Below, one piece after another: positions 1 to 10,193 of a DNA stretch of 64,000 nucleotides. The stretch spans positions 3,720,001 to 3,784,000 of the forward strand of contig NZ_JAUSRB010000002.1 of the NCBI RefSeq assembly GCF_030811595.1, written 5' to 3'. Below the pieces are notes generated by a model that saw nothing but the letters and a program-made list of their open reading frames with translations, did no database searches and was not told the origin of the DNA. The first letter of the stretch is position 1. Each line of letters opens with the position of its first letter. Both the position numbers and the translations under genes were made by a program. This DNA comes from Streptosporangium brasiliense (GTDB lineage: Bacteria > Actinomycetota > Actinomycetes > Streptosporangiales > Streptosporangiaceae).

Positions 1-86
1 TGCCGTACGGCGCCGGCGAAGGCGGCCGGGTCGGCGCGGTCCGGGCCGAGCTTGCTGCCCTGCCGGCCGCCGGAGGAGACCTGCAC
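1..86 (-). CDS. possible N-terminus of a gene running off the left edge
   Basis: On the minus strand an open frame begins with GTG at 86..84, 15 nt after an in-frame stop at 104..102, and stays open to base 1. The peptide starts VQVSSGGRQGSKLGPDRADP and continues with AAFAGAVR. Its composition looks more natural than that of the other frames, but there is no clear Shine-Dalgarno sequence and only 28 codons are visible. I do not recognise the family. It lies downstream of, and in the same direction as, the membrane protein gene at 215..715. Confidence 0.3.
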   Translation of the reverse strand, partial: MQVSSGGRQGSKLGPDRADPAAFAGAVR

Positions 87-132
87 GCCGCCGCCGGCGG
101 CTCATCGCCTGCCGCCCCGAGAGCCGCGAGCG

Positions 133-320
133 GTTCAGGCGTGCCCTGCCGTGGCATGTCCTGCCCTGCCGTGGACCGGCGGCACCGACCAGTCAACGCA
201 CAGCCTCTGCCTGTTCAGGCGTGTCCCGCCGTGGCGTGTCCTGTCCCGTCGTGTCCTGTCCCGTCGTGCCCTGTCCCGTCGTGGACCGGCAGCACCGACC
301 AGTCGACGCACAGCCTCTGC
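133..320. repeat. direct duplication of a gene 3' end including its stop codon
   Basis: Copy 1 (213-320) is the 3' end of the membrane protein gene with its stop (TCA on the + strand, 215-217). Copy 2 (133-210) lies just beyond it and carries the same end and stop (135-137). Copy 1 is longer by two 15-bp units of an internal repeat that encodes DGTGH three times. Confidence 0.9.
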
Positions 321-715
321 GGGTCGGCCGGATCCGTGCGGACCCGCACGGTCATCCCCGGCAGCACCCCGCCCAGCAGGATCGGCGGGACCTGCTGCCG
401 GTGCTCCGGCACCTCGTACGGCACGCCCGACGCCGGGGTGACGCGCAGGCCGAAGACCACCACGTGCCGGCCGTTGACCTGCCAGCCGGTGGTGTCCATG
501 GCGGTGATCAGCGCGCTGGCGGGCACGCCGGTCCGCAGGAGATGGGAGTCGCCCGAGGCGTCCGAGACGAGAAATCCCATGGCGACGAAACCGCCCAGGC
601 AGACGACGAAGACCCCCACCCCCCAGAGGCCGACACCGCTCGTGGCCGCCAGCATGCCGGCGATGGCGAGCGGCAGCGGCGCCACCCAGAGCAGTTTCGT
701 CGTGGTGCGGTTCAT
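215..715 (-). CDS. small two-helix membrane protein, unknown function
   Basis: A 166-residue protein that I cannot assign to a named family. Residues 1-60 hold two hydrophobic segments, the first beginning LLWVAPLPLAIAGML and the second WGVGVFVVCLGGFVAMGFLV. A soluble region of about 80 residues follows, with a run resembling a small beta domain (LLGGVLPGMTVRVRTDPADP). The start ATG at 715 is preceded by GGGAAG; longer upstream frames lack membrane-protein character. The C-terminus is a low-complexity Asp-Gly-Thr-Gly-His repeat produced by a 15-bp tandem repeat, and the whole 3' end is duplicated downstream. The tail is therefore probably recent and dispensable (inference). Confidence 0.7.
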   Translation of the reverse strand: MNRTTTKLLWVAPLPLAIAGMLAATSGVGLWGVGVFVVCLGGFVAMGFLVSDASGDSHLLRTGVPASALITAMDTTGWQVNGRHVVVFGLRVTPASGVPYEVPEHRQQVPPILLGGVLPGMTVRVRTDPADPQRLCVDWSVLPVHDGTGHDGTGHDGTGHATAGHA

Positions 716-821
716 CGAGCTTCCCGATCGTCTCGTGTGCGGTGCTCGCCATGGGTAACGGAGGGTGCCTGCGGACCGCTTGACGACCGGTTGCACGCCG
801 TCCGGCGTTAGGGTTCCACTT

Positions 822-1346
822 ATGCTCCGTGGAGACAGGGTTCTGCTCAGGGCCGTGACGAAAGACGATCTGGTCGCGCTGCACCGGTTGCACGACGACG
901 TGGACACGGCGGTCAGCTCCACGGCGGGGCCGTGGGTCCCCGAGCCGGTCGACCGGGCCATCGCCCGATACGAGCGGCGGGAGCCCGATCCCGCCAATGT
1001 CGGCTTCGCCGTCGAGTCGCTCTCCGAGGGCGACCTGCTCGGCTCCTGCCTGGTCTGGGGGATCGACACCCTCAACCGCAACGGCCACCTGGGGATCACG
1101 CTGCTGCCCGAGGCCCGAGGGCGGGGGTACGCCCCCGACGTGCTGCGGGTGCTGTGCGACTACGCTTTCCGGATCCGTGGCCTGCACCGGCTGGGGCTGG
1201 AGACGCTCGCCACCAACACCGCCATGATCGCCTCGGCGGAGAAGGTCGGCTTCCGGCGCGAGGGCACGCTCCGAGATCATGCCTGGGTGGCCGGGTCCTT
1301 CGTCGACGAGGCGCTGTTCGGGCTGCTCGCCGCCGACTTCTCCTGA
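822..1346 (+). CDS. GNAT family N-acetyltransferase (RimJ/RimL-like)
   Basis: A 174-residue single-domain acetyltransferase of the type that transfers acetyl from acetyl-CoA to protein N-termini or small amines. It begins with the typical LRAVTKDDLVALHRLHDD strand and helix. The acetyl-CoA loop is LPEARGRGYAPDVLRVLCDYAF (residues about 90-110). The family end pattern LHRLGLETLATNT, then SAEKVGFRREGTLRDH, is intact. The ATG at 822 is chosen because the conserved fold starts within a few residues of it; an earlier in-frame start at 765 would only add an unlikely leader. The substrate cannot be told from sequence. Confidence 0.85.
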   Translation: MLRGDRVLLRAVTKDDLVALHRLHDDVDTAVSSTAGPWVPEPVDRAIARYERREPDPANVGFAVESLSEGDLLGSCLVWGIDTLNRNGHLGITLLPEARGRGYAPDVLRVLCDYAFRIRGLHRLGLETLATNTAMIASAEKVGFRREGTLRDHAWVAGSFVDEALFGLLAADFS

Positions 1347-1419
1347 CCGGCGGGGCCGGAAGTCCGTATCCATGGGATCGCTGGCTGTATCTATGGATAG
1401 TGCCGGTTGTGCGGGTAAT

Positions 1420-1489
1420 GCCGGTCCTGCCAGCATCGACGAATATCACGGACCGGCCGACCGGATCGGCCGGCACCGGCAGGACCGGC
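1420..1489. terminator. nested hairpin after the GNAT gene
   Basis: Perfect 12-bp arms GCCGGTCCTGCC (1420-1431) and GGCAGGACCGGC (1478-1489) enclose a second perfect hairpin with 8-bp arms at 1453-1460 and 1466-1473. There is no T-tract, as is usual for actinomycete terminators. A shorter pair TATCCAT/ATGGATA lies at 1367-1373 and 1393-1399. The 286 bases between the GNAT gene and the next gene hold nothing else I recognise. Confidence 0.55.
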
Positions 1490-1632
1490 TGAGGCTGTGC
1501 CTCGCCAGCGCCTGACCGGCAACGGACGACAGCTTCAGGAGGCTCGGTGCCACACGTCAACTGCCAGGCGGTCCAGCACGTGGCCGGGACCGCCCCGTCC
1601 GACGATCTCCGCTCCCGTCGGGCGGGTGCGCG

Positions 1633-1821
1633 ATGAGAATCTGGCTCCCGATCGGGCTCGGCGCCCTGCTCATCCTCATGGGCGGCACCTGGACGCTCCA
1701 GGGCCTCGGATACGTGGGCGGCAGCTTCATGAGCGGAGCCAAGGAGTGGTTCTGGATCGGCCTGGCCACACTGGCCGTCGGCCTCGTCCTGGCCGCCATG
1801 CCCCTGCTCCGCCGCCGCTGA
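1633..1821 (+). CDS. small two-helix membrane protein
   Basis: A 62-residue protein that is nearly all membrane. Helix 1 is LPIGLGALLILMGGTWTLQ, followed by a short polar segment GGSFMSGAKEWFW. Helix 2 is IGLATLAVGLVLAAMPLL, with a terminal RRR cluster. Short proteins with the pattern RxWLPIGLGALLIxxGxxWTLQGLG and SFMSG are, from memory, widespread in actinomycetes as uncharacterised membrane proteins. The start ATG at 1633 has only a weak ribosome binding site, but the composition and clean boundaries make it convincing. Function unknown. Confidence 0.75.
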   Translation: MRIWLPIGLGALLILMGGTWTLQGLGYVGGSFMSGAKEWFWIGLATLAVGLVLAAMPLLRRR

Positions 1822-1894
1822 CCCCTTGCCGCTCTGACCCGCCCGGCCGGCAGTGGTCTGCGGTGAACCGTCGGGCGGGCGTGGCGGCGGGACA

Positions 1895-1950
1895 CGGAGA
1901 CCTCCGATGTGGTGTGGAACCCAGACCCTCCACCACATCGGAGGTCTCCG
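1895..1950. terminator. perfect 20-bp inverted repeat
   Basis: The 20-nt arm CGGAGACCTCCGATGTGGTG (1895-1914) is repeated exactly, inverted, at 1931-1950 with a 16-nt loop. It lies between the convergent small membrane protein gene (ends 1821) and tex (ends 2212), so it is most simply a bidirectional terminator. The perfection of the stem over 20 bp is unusual. Confidence 0.6.
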
Positions 1951-2017
1951 CCGTTGATCGAGCCCTGCTGCCGCCCCCTCGTGGCCGGTATCGCCGCTCC
2001 GGCGACCGGGAACGTCT

Positions 2018-2134
2018 ACCGCCCCGCCCGCCGCACCGGCGCCTGCCGGTGCCGACCCGCCCGGCGTCACCGTCCGCCGAGACCGCCCCGCCCGCCGCAC
2101 CGGCGCCTGCCGGTGCCGACCCGCCCGGCGTCAC
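2018..2134. repeat. 53-bp direct repeat, period 64
   Basis: A 53-nt segment beginning ACCGCCCCGCCCGCCGCACC occurs at 2018-2070 and again, identically, at 2082-2134. A degraded third copy follows from about 2136. It is non-coding and sits in the 390-base gap between the 1633 gene and tex, downstream of the latter. Confidence 0.85.
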
Positions 2135-2211
2135 TGACCCGCTCGGCGTCACCGCCCGCCGTACCGGCGCCCTGGGGAGACCGGACGCGGTGAAGGCGTG
2201 CGGTCACCGCA

Positions 2212-4569
<2,358 letters not shown>

Positions 4570-4776
4570 GATCTCTCTTCCCTCGTGGTGGCAGCTGTGA
4601 TGGGCGGCCGTGGTGAGCAGCCACCAAGCTACCGCGTCGCCCCGACATCGGGCTGTCCGGAGATACAGGTCAGGCGTTACGGACGATGGAGGCAGACCGG
4701 AACAGGACGACGGCGGCCGGGTGCGGGCCGCGAGTTCTCGGGAGGGGGCCAGGTGACGGCCGGGTGCGGGGGACGC

Positions 4777-4986
4777 TCAGGCGGCGGTCGGCCTGTGGGG
4801 GGCGGGGCGGTGGTCGTATCCGCGGGCCGGTGCCGGGCTGATCCGGTCGGCGAGCCCGTGGAGGACCTGGGCGGCCCATCGGCGCGAGGGGCCGGGGTGC
4901 TTCGGCACGCGGCGCAGGGCCTCCGCCTCGGCGAGCATCTCGGCGTGCCGCGTGTGGATGAGGGTGCAGACCTGCATGTCGTTCAT
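4777..4986 (-). CDS. small conserved-looking protein, last gene of the RHH/DUF4097 operon
   Basis: A 69-residue protein with no recognised domain. It opens with MNDMQVCTLIHTRHAEMLAE, a helical stretch rich in Ala, Glu, Arg and His, and ends with a basic Pro/His-rich tail (SPAPARGYDHRPAPHRPTAA). Two adjacent ATGs lie at 4989 and 4986; the second is preferred because AAGGAG is then 7 nt upstream instead of 4. It is 40 bp downstream of the DUF4097 gene and on the same strand, so it is probably co-transcribed. Confidence 0.6.
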   Translation of the reverse strand: MNDMQVCTLIHTRHAEMLAEAEALRRVPKHPGPSRRWAAQVLHGLADRISPAPARGYDHRPAPHRPTAA

Positions 4987-5026
4987 CATGGATCTCCTTA
5001 CGGGCGTCTCACGGACAGTGGATTTC

Positions 5027-5872
5027 TCACGGGCGGGCGCGGGTGATGGCGATGTCGCCGGACACGGTCTTGACGTGGATCTCGGCCTTCGCCCCGTCGT
5101 CGGTGGGCTGGTCGGACTGTTCGAGGGAGGAGCCGACCCTGCCGGAGATCGAGGAGACGTCGAGCCACGCGCTGGTCCCGGTGGGGATGCCGATCACGAC
5201 GTCGCCCGACGCGGTGTTGACCCAGACGCCCCCGTGGGCGACCGAGTCGACGGTGACGTCGGCCGAGGCGCTCTTCACCTGGAGGGAGTCACCGGCCTGC
5301 CGGATCCGGACGGCTCCGGAGGCCGTCTTGACGGTGGCGGCGCCGCCGACCACGCCGAGGTCGGCCTTGCCGGAGGAGGTGGTGACCGATGCCCCGTCGC
5401 GCACCTCCCGCAGGCCGACGTCTCCGGACGCGGTCCTCACCTGCGCGCCGCCCGCGGTGACGTCACAGATGACGTCACCGCTCGCCGTCTTGACGGCAAG
5501 ACCGGCGCAGTGGTCGATCCGCACGTCACCGGAGGCGGTGTCGGCCGAGACCTCGCCCAGGGGCCCGGTCATCCGGGCGTCGGCCGAGGCGGTGGTGAAG
5601 TCGACCCGTGAGCCCTCCGGCAGACCGACGACGATCTTCAGCCTGGGGGTACGGCCCAGCGACAGGAACCGCCGGGGAGCCTCGACGGAGACCGTGCCGC
5701 CGGCGTGTTCGACACGGGTCTCCTCGGCGTACTCCACGTCGATGGACCTGGACGGGTTGGCCGGCCGTACTTCGACCACGGTGTCGGTGCGGGGCGCGGC
5801 CGTGATGTCCAGGTCGCCCGAGGCGAAGTCCACCCGGAGCGTGATGGGGGCGGGGGTCTGGAATGCGGGCAT
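5027..5872 (-). CDS. DUF4097 family beta-strand repeat protein
   Basis: A 281-residue soluble protein made almost entirely of short beta repeats of the form ...VxTASGDVxI... (for example VSADTASGDVRIDHC, VKTASGDVICDV, VRTASGDVGLREV, VNTASGDVVIGIP). This is the signature of the DUF4097 beta-solenoid family, often found next to regulators and called putative adhesins, though there is no signal peptide here. The ATG at 5872 has AAGGGAG 8 nt upstream; the longer upstream frame is Pro/Arg-rich and unlikely. It is the middle gene of an operon with the ribbon-helix-helix regulator (5931-6461) and the 4777 protein. Function unknown. Confidence 0.85.
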   Translation of the reverse strand: MPAFQTPAPITLRVDFASGDLDITAAPRTDTVVEVRPANPSRSIDVEYAEETRVEHAGGTVSVEAPRRFLSLGRTPRLKIVVGLPEGSRVDFTTASADARMTGPLGEVSADTASGDVRIDHCAGLAVKTASGDVICDVTAGGAQVRTASGDVGLREVRDGASVTTSSGKADLGVVGGAATVKTASGAVRIRQAGDSLQVKSASADVTVDSVAHGGVWVNTASGDVVIGIPTGTSAWLDVSSISGRVGSSLEQSDQPTDDGAKAEIHVKTVSGDIAITRARP

Positions 5873-5930
5873 GGCGAGATCTCCCTTGCGGGGTGCGTGA
5901 GGTTCTGTGAGGGTGTGAGGGGTGGCCAGG

Positions 5931-6461
5931 TCAGTGGACCCAGCCGCTGATGCGCTTTCCGGTGGAGGGCGGGCGGGGCGTGCGGGGGGTCTCGGACAGG
6001 GCGGCCGACACGGCCCTGACGAGCCAGGCGTTGACGGAGACGCCCTCCTGCCCCGCGGCCTCCTCGATCCGGCCCTTGAGCGACTCGGGCAGCCGCAGCG
6101 TGACGCGTGCGGTGCCCGCCTCACCGGGCGGCAGGGGCGGCTCCGGGGGAGCGGGCGGGGATGGCGGGCCGGGCGGCATGGGCGGGAACGGCGAGGTGAA
6201 GACATCGGCCGCCGGGGGCGGCGTCACCACGAACTCGGGCTCGCGGTTGCGGATCCGCACCTCGACGGAGCCTGGCGCGAGCTCTCGGGTGACCTCGTCG
6301 GCCGCGGCGGAGAGCGCGTCGATGAGCGTGAGCCTGACGGCGGAGTCGAGTGCCGTCGTGAGGTTCTCCACGGCGGCCCGGGTCTCGGGGTCGGCGACCG
6401 CCGCCGACGCGGCCAGTGCGCGGCGGAGGTTCTCGACGAAGGGCGTGACGTCCATACGCAT
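5931..6461 (-). CDS. HicB-like / ribbon-helix-helix regulator, first gene of the DUF4097 operon
   Basis: A protein of about 176 residues. The N-terminal 85 residues are helical (FVENLRRALAASAAVADPET). A Pro-rich linker (MPPGPPSPPAPPEPPLPPGE) follows, then a C-terminal ribbon-helix-helix module TARVTLRLPESLKGRIEEAA with GVSVNAWLVRAVSAAL, as in HicB/Arc-type DNA-binding proteins. No HicA toxin gene is adjacent, so a regulatory role is more likely than a toxin-antitoxin role. Possible starts are GTG 6464, ATG 6461 and ATG 6455; none has a Shine-Dalgarno sequence, suggesting a leaderless message. The start overlaps a set of TGACGTCA palindromes, the probable autoregulatory operator. Confidence 0.75.
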   Translation of the reverse strand: MRMDVTPFVENLRRALAASAAVADPETRAAVENLTTALDSAVRLTLIDALSAAADEVTRELAPGSVEVRIRNREPEFVVTPPPAADVFTSPFPPMPPGPPSPPAPPEPPLPPGEAGTARVTLRLPESLKGRIEEAAGQEGVSVNAWLVRAVSAALSETPRTPRPPSTGKRISGWVH

Positions 6462-6505
6462 CACTATGACGTCATTTTGACGTCATGGCAACCCGTGTGA
6501 CGTCA
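6446..6505. promoter_or_regulatory. operator of four TGACGTCA boxes
   Basis: Perfect palindromes TGACGTCA lie at 6467-6474, 6478-6485 and 6498-6505, plus a 7/8 match (TGACGTCC) at 6446-6453. The starts are 21, 11 and 20 bp apart, i.e. close to whole helical turns, as expected for cooperative binding by ribbon-helix-helix dimers on one DNA face. They cover the start of the 5931-6461 regulator gene and its upstream side. Confidence 0.75.
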
Positions 6506-6622
6506 TTTCCCTCTTCGGGTGGTGTCGCGGAGGTCGCCCGTGCCGGCCGTGCGGGAGCGGGAAGTGCGCCGTTTTGGGCCTTGCCGACACGGGAGGGCAG
6601 GTTTACGATCCGCGTAATTGTT

Positions 6623-6635
6623 AGGAAACTTTCCT
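6623..6635. promoter_or_regulatory. palindrome AGGAAACTTTCCT upstream of the chitinase
   Basis: A perfect 13-nt palindrome lies 18 bp before the chitinase start codon, in a locally AT-rich stretch. Its position suits a repressor site. A similar motif upstream of other secreted polysaccharide hydrolases in related genera is a recollection I cannot verify here. Confidence 0.5.
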
Positions 6636-6653
6636 TTAAGAAAGAGTTCCCGC

Positions 6654-9218
6654 ATGCGCCGAACCGCCGCTGTGCTGCTGGCTCTCGTCCTGGCGACCGC
6701 CCTCGCCGCCATCAGCGCTCCCGCCAACGCCGCCACCCGACTGACGGCCGCCTTCACCCTGACCGGCAATCAGGGCAAGTTCGTGGTGAGCAATCCCGGC
6801 ACCACGCCGGTGACCGGATGGTCGATCACGTTCGACCTGCCGGCCGGGGTCACCGTCAGCGGTGCCCAGAACGCCACCACCACCCAGAGCGGGACGCGGG
6901 TCAAGCTGACCCCGGCCTTCTACATCAACACCGTGCGGGCGAACGGGAACACCGAGCCGTACAGTCCCACGTTCACCCTCAGCTCGGGGGTCCAGCCGAC
7001 GAGCTGCACGATCAACAACGCCAACTGCGACGGCAGCGGCGACCCGCCGCCGCCGGACGCGCCCCTCACCGCCGCCTACTCGGGCAGCGGGACGCAGGGC
7101 AAGTTCGTGGTCAGCAACAACACCGACACCGCGCTCAACGGCTGGTCGATCACGTTCGACCTGCCGGCCGGGGTCACCGCGAGCGGCGCGGAGAACGCCT
7201 CGCTGAGCCAGAGCGGGCGCCAGGTCACGCTGAGCCCGGCCCACTACAACACGACGGTGGCCGCGCGCGGGTCCACCGAGCCCTACAGCCCCTCCTTCCG
7301 GCTCAGCGCCTCCGCCGAGCCGGAGAACTGCCGGGTCAACGACGTCAGATGTGACGGTTCGGCCGACACGGCGCCGGCCGCGCCGGGGAACCTGCGCTCG
7401 CCGGTCAAGACCACCAAGACCGTGTCGCTGGCGTGGGACGCGGCGACCCCGGGGAGCCTCCCGATCGTCGGCTACCAGGTCTACAACGGCGCCACCCTGG
7501 CCACGACGGTCACCGGGACGGCCGCGACCCTCACCGGCCTGACCCCGAACACCGAATACACCTTCACCGTCAAGACCAAGGACAGGAAAGGGACCCTCTC
7601 CCCGGCCAGCGCGGCGCTGAAGGTGACGACCAACAACGCCGGCGACGACACCCAGCCGCCCACCGCGCCCGCCAACCTGCGCAGCACCGGAAAGACCTCC
7701 TCCAGCGTCTCCCTCGCGTGGGGGGCCTCGACCGACAACAAGGGCATCGCCGGCTACGAGGTCTACGCCGGCGCGAACCTGGTGGCGGCGGTCACCGACA
7801 CCTCCGCCACGGTGAGCGGGCTGTCGCCGTCCACCGAATACACCTTCACCGTCAAGGCCCGCGACCTGTACGACAACCTCTCGGCCGCGAGCAACGCGTT
7901 GAAGGTGAGCACCGACGACATCGTCGGCAGCGGCTACGCCCGGGTCGGCTACTTCGTGCAGTGGGGCATCTACGGCCGCCAGTACTTCGTGCGCAACCTC
8001 GACACGACCGGTGTCGCGGCGAAGCTGACCCACCTCAACTACGCCTTCGGCAACATCGACCCGGTGAACCTGACCTGCCTGCACGGTGTCACCAAGGGCA
8101 CCACGGCCAACCCCCAGGACCCGAACCAGGGTGACGGGGCGGGCGACGCGGACGCCGACTACGGCAGGCCGATGAGCGCGGGGCAGTCGGTGGACGGCGT
8201 CGCCGACACCGGCTGGGAGAAGCTGCGCGGCAACTACAACCAGCTCCGCAAGCTCAAGGCGAAGTATCCGAACCTGAAGGTGCTGATCTCGCTCGGCGGC
8301 TGGACCTACTCGAAGTATTTCTCCGACGTGGCGGCCACCGACGCCTCCCGGAAGAAGTTCGTGAGCTCCTGCATCGACATGTACATCAAGGGCAACCTGC
8401 CGGTCTACAACGCCGCGGGCGGTCCGGGCAGCGCCGCCGGGATCTTCGACGGCATCGACCTCGACTGGGAGTGGCCCGGTGCCGAGGGACACGCCGGCAA
8501 CCACATCGGCGCCAACGACAAGGCGAACAACACGCTGCTGATCGCCGAGTTCCGCAGGCAGCTCGACGCGCTGACCCAGGAGACCGGCAAGCGCTACCAG
8601 CTCACCGCGTTCACCCCGGCCGACCCGGCGAAGATCGCCGCCGGCTGGGACCTGCCGGAGGTCGCCAAGTCCCTGGACATCTTCAACGTCCAGGGCTACG
8701 ACTTCCACGGCTCGGGCAGCGACAACTCCTGGGAGCCGAACCGGACCGGGCACCAGGGCAACCTGTACGCCGACACCGACGACCCGTACTCCTTCCACTT
8801 CAGCGTCGAGAACGCGGTCGACGTCTATCTGCAGGCCGGGGTGAACCCGCGCAAGATCACCGTTGGCCTCGCCTACTACGGGCGCGGCTGGCAGGGCGTC
8901 GCCGACGGCGGCAAGTCCGGCGAGTGGCAGTCGGCCACCGGCGCGGCGCCCGGCCAGTTCACCGACGAGGCGGGCACCCGCGGATACGCCAACCTGATGG
9001 CCAGTGTGCCGGGATGCACCGTCAAGCATGACGAGCAGGCGGTCGCGACCTACTGCTACACCGGCAACGGAGGCCAGTGGTGGACCTTCGACGACGCGTG
9101 GTCGATCGGCAAGAAGACCGCGTGGCTGCGGAGCAAGGGCCTGCTCGGCGTGATGATCTGGGAGATGTCCGGTGACCCCGGCTCCCTGACCAGCGCCGTC
9201 GACGCCGGCCTGAGGTAG
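6654..9218 (+). CDS. secreted GH18 chitinase with two CBM2-like and two FnIII domains
   Basis: An 854-residue secreted chitinase that hydrolyses beta-1,4-linked N-acetylglucosamine polymers outside the cell. Order: signal peptide (residues 1-26, ending APANA), two tandem CBM2-like binding modules (about 27-125 and 133-235, each with GWSITFDLPAGVT), two fibronectin type III domains (about 240-325 and 333-422, both with TPNTEYTFTVK-type ends), and a GH18 barrel (about 428-854). The catalytic motif DGIDLDWEW is at 599-607, giving Glu606 as the proton donor; SLGGW on the preceding strand is present. ATG 6654 is chosen because the signal peptide starts there. The two binding modules share a nearly identical 38-nt stretch, so the duplication is recent. 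Confidence 0.95.
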   Translation: MRRTAAVLLALVLATALAAISAPANAATRLTAAFTLTGNQGKFVVSNPGTTPVTGWSITFDLPAGVTVSGAQNATTTQSGTRVKLTPAFYINTVRANGNTEPYSPTFTLSSGVQPTSCTINNANCDGSGDPPPPDAPLTAAYSGSGTQGKFVVSNNTDTALNGWSITFDLPAGVTASGAENASLSQSGRQVTLSPAHYNTTVAARGSTEPYSPSFRLSASAEPENCRVNDVRCDGSADTAPAAPGNLRSPVKTTKTVSLAWDAATPGSLPIVGYQVYNGATLATTVTGTAATLTGLTPNTEYTFTVKTKDRKGTLSPASAALKVTTNNAGDDTQPPTAPANLRSTGKTSSSVSLAWGASTDNKGIAGYEVYAGANLVAAVTDTSATVSGLSPSTEYTFTVKARDLYDNLSAASNALKVSTDDIVGSGYARVGYFVQWGIYGRQYFVRNLDTTGVAAKLTHLNYAFGNIDPVNLTCLHGVTKGTTANPQDPNQGDGAGDADADYGRPMSAGQSVDGVADTGWEKLRGNYNQLRKLKAKYPNLKVLISLGGWTYSKYFSDVAATDASRKKFVSSCIDMYIKGNLPVYNAAGGPGSAAGIFDGIDLDWEWPGAEGHAGNHIGANDKANNTLLIAEFRRQLDALTQETGKRYQLTAFTPADPAKIAAGWDLPEVAKSLDIFNVQGYDFHGSGSDNSWEPNRTGHQGNLYADTDDPYSFHFSVENAVDVYLQAGVNPRKITVGLAYYGRGWQGVADGGKSGEWQSATGAAPGQFTDEAGTRGYANLMASVPGCTVKHDEQAVATYCYTGNGGQWWTFDDAWSIGKKTAWLRSKGLLGVMIWEMSGDPGSLTSAVDAGLR

Positions 9219-9238
9219 TCCACCGGAGTGTGGTCCCC

Positions 9239-9289
9239 GGTGGCCGGGTCGCCCGCGGCATCCGATGCCGCGCCGGTGGCCCGGCCACC
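9239..9289. terminator. nested hairpin shared by the chitinase and the tRNA
   Basis: Perfect 10-bp arms GGTGGCCGGG (9239-9248) and CCCGGCCACC (9280-9289) enclose a perfect GCGGCAT/ATGCCGC hairpin (9255-9261 and 9265-9271). An alternative smaller stem CCACCGG/CCGGTGG (9220-9226, 9237-9243) starts right after the chitinase stop. It can serve both the + strand chitinase and the - strand tRNA. Confidence 0.7.
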
Positions 9290-9334
9290 GCCGTGACCGG
9301 GCACGGGGCCGGACAGGGAGCCGAGCGGCCGGGG

Positions 9335-9407
9335 TGGCGGGTGCGGGGATCGAACCCGCCCATTGCGGCTTATGAAACCGCCGGGCACACCAGCGCCCTC
9401 ACCCGCC
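9335..9407 (-). tRNA. atypical tRNA with CAT anticodon (tRNA-Met-like)
   Basis: A full 73-nt cloverleaf can be drawn. The acceptor GGCGGGT pairs with ACCCGCC (7 bp), the D-stem GGGC/GCCC has an 8-nt loop, the anticodon stem GCGGT/GCCGC encloses loop TTCATAA (anticodon CAT), the variable loop is AATGG, and the T-arm GCGGG-TTCGATC-CCCGC is canonical. CCA is not encoded. The D-arm is abnormal: position 8 is G instead of the near-universal T, position 14 is G instead of A, and A21 is T. It is a tRNA by structure, but whether it elongates with Met or Ile, or is a degraded copy, cannot be decided here. Confidence 0.8.
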
Positions 9408-9635
9408 GAGAATGCGGACGGCCGCTCCGGGAGATTTCCCGGGCGGCCCGCGCGTGACGTCGCCAATCGTCACGTGCGAGTTTTTTCCCGCATGCTCATC
9501 CGCTCGTTCATGTGCGTTCTCCGAACATGGTCCGATGAGTTGAGAATGGCCGGTCCGCCTCCGGCGGCGCAACGTGTTTTCGGCGCGCGAAATTCAGGTG
9601 AGAAAAGCGGTCATGGACCGGGACAATCCTTCTTC

Positions 9636-10193
9636 ATGGGCATCAGGAAGGATCTGCGGAGGGCGCTGGGGGCGGGACGCCCCGTCAGGGTGCGCCGCGC
9701 CATCAAGGGAGCCGACCGGCTGAGCGGCTATGTCATCGGCGTCGGGCGCACGTGGGTGCTCCTCCAGGAGATCTCCTGCGAGCTCCGGCTCGACGGCTAC
9801 GCGGCCGTACGGCTGCGCGACGTCGAGTCCGCCTCCGGGGCGGGCTGGGCGGGCTCGGACTTCACGCACCGGGCCCTGCGATCGGCCGGCGAGCGGGCCC
9901 GCCCCCTGCCCGGGGTCGACCTCGACTCGACCGCGGGCCTGATCGAGACGCTCGGCGCCGGCTTCCCGCTGCTCGGCCTCCACATCGAGAGGGTCGATCC
10001 GGACGTCATGTACGTCGGCCACGCGAGGGGGATCACCCGCAAGGGACGGCTCCGCCTCCAGGAGATCAGCTCCAAGGCCGTGTGGGAGAGCACGTGCGTC
10101 CGGCACAGGCTTGCCGACACCACCAGGGTCGACGCCGGCGGGGGCTATCTCGACGCCCTGCACCGGGTGGGCGGGGTCCCGCCCGTCTGCTGA
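9636..10193 (+). CDS. hypothetical protein with two similar halves
   Basis: A 185-residue protein of unknown family, without signal peptide or membrane segment. The two halves share a pattern: RRAIKGADRLSGYVIGVGRT with VLLQEISCELRLDGY (residues about 15-55), and LHIERVDPDVMYVGHARGI with RLRLQEISSKAVWESTC (about 110-155). Each resembles a small barrel of the kind seen in Sm- or SH3-like folds (inference from strand pattern only). The ATG at 9636 is the first start after which the composition becomes natural; no strong ribosome binding site is visible. It stands alone between the tRNA and a long non-coding stretch. Confidence 0.65.
   Translation: MGIRKDLRRALGAGRPVRVRRAIKGADRLSGYVIGVGRTWVLLQEISCELRLDGYAAVRLRDVESASGAGWAGSDFTHRALRSAGERARPLPGVDLDSTAGLIETLGAGFPLLGLHIERVDPDVMYVGHARGITRKGRLRLQEISSKAVWESTCVRHRLADTTRVDAGGGYLDALHRVGGVPPVC

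Noticed and set aside
5931..6461. HicAB toxin-antitoxin pair
   Set aside because: Only a HicB-like DNA-binding end is present; no HicA-like toxin gene is adjacent on either side.
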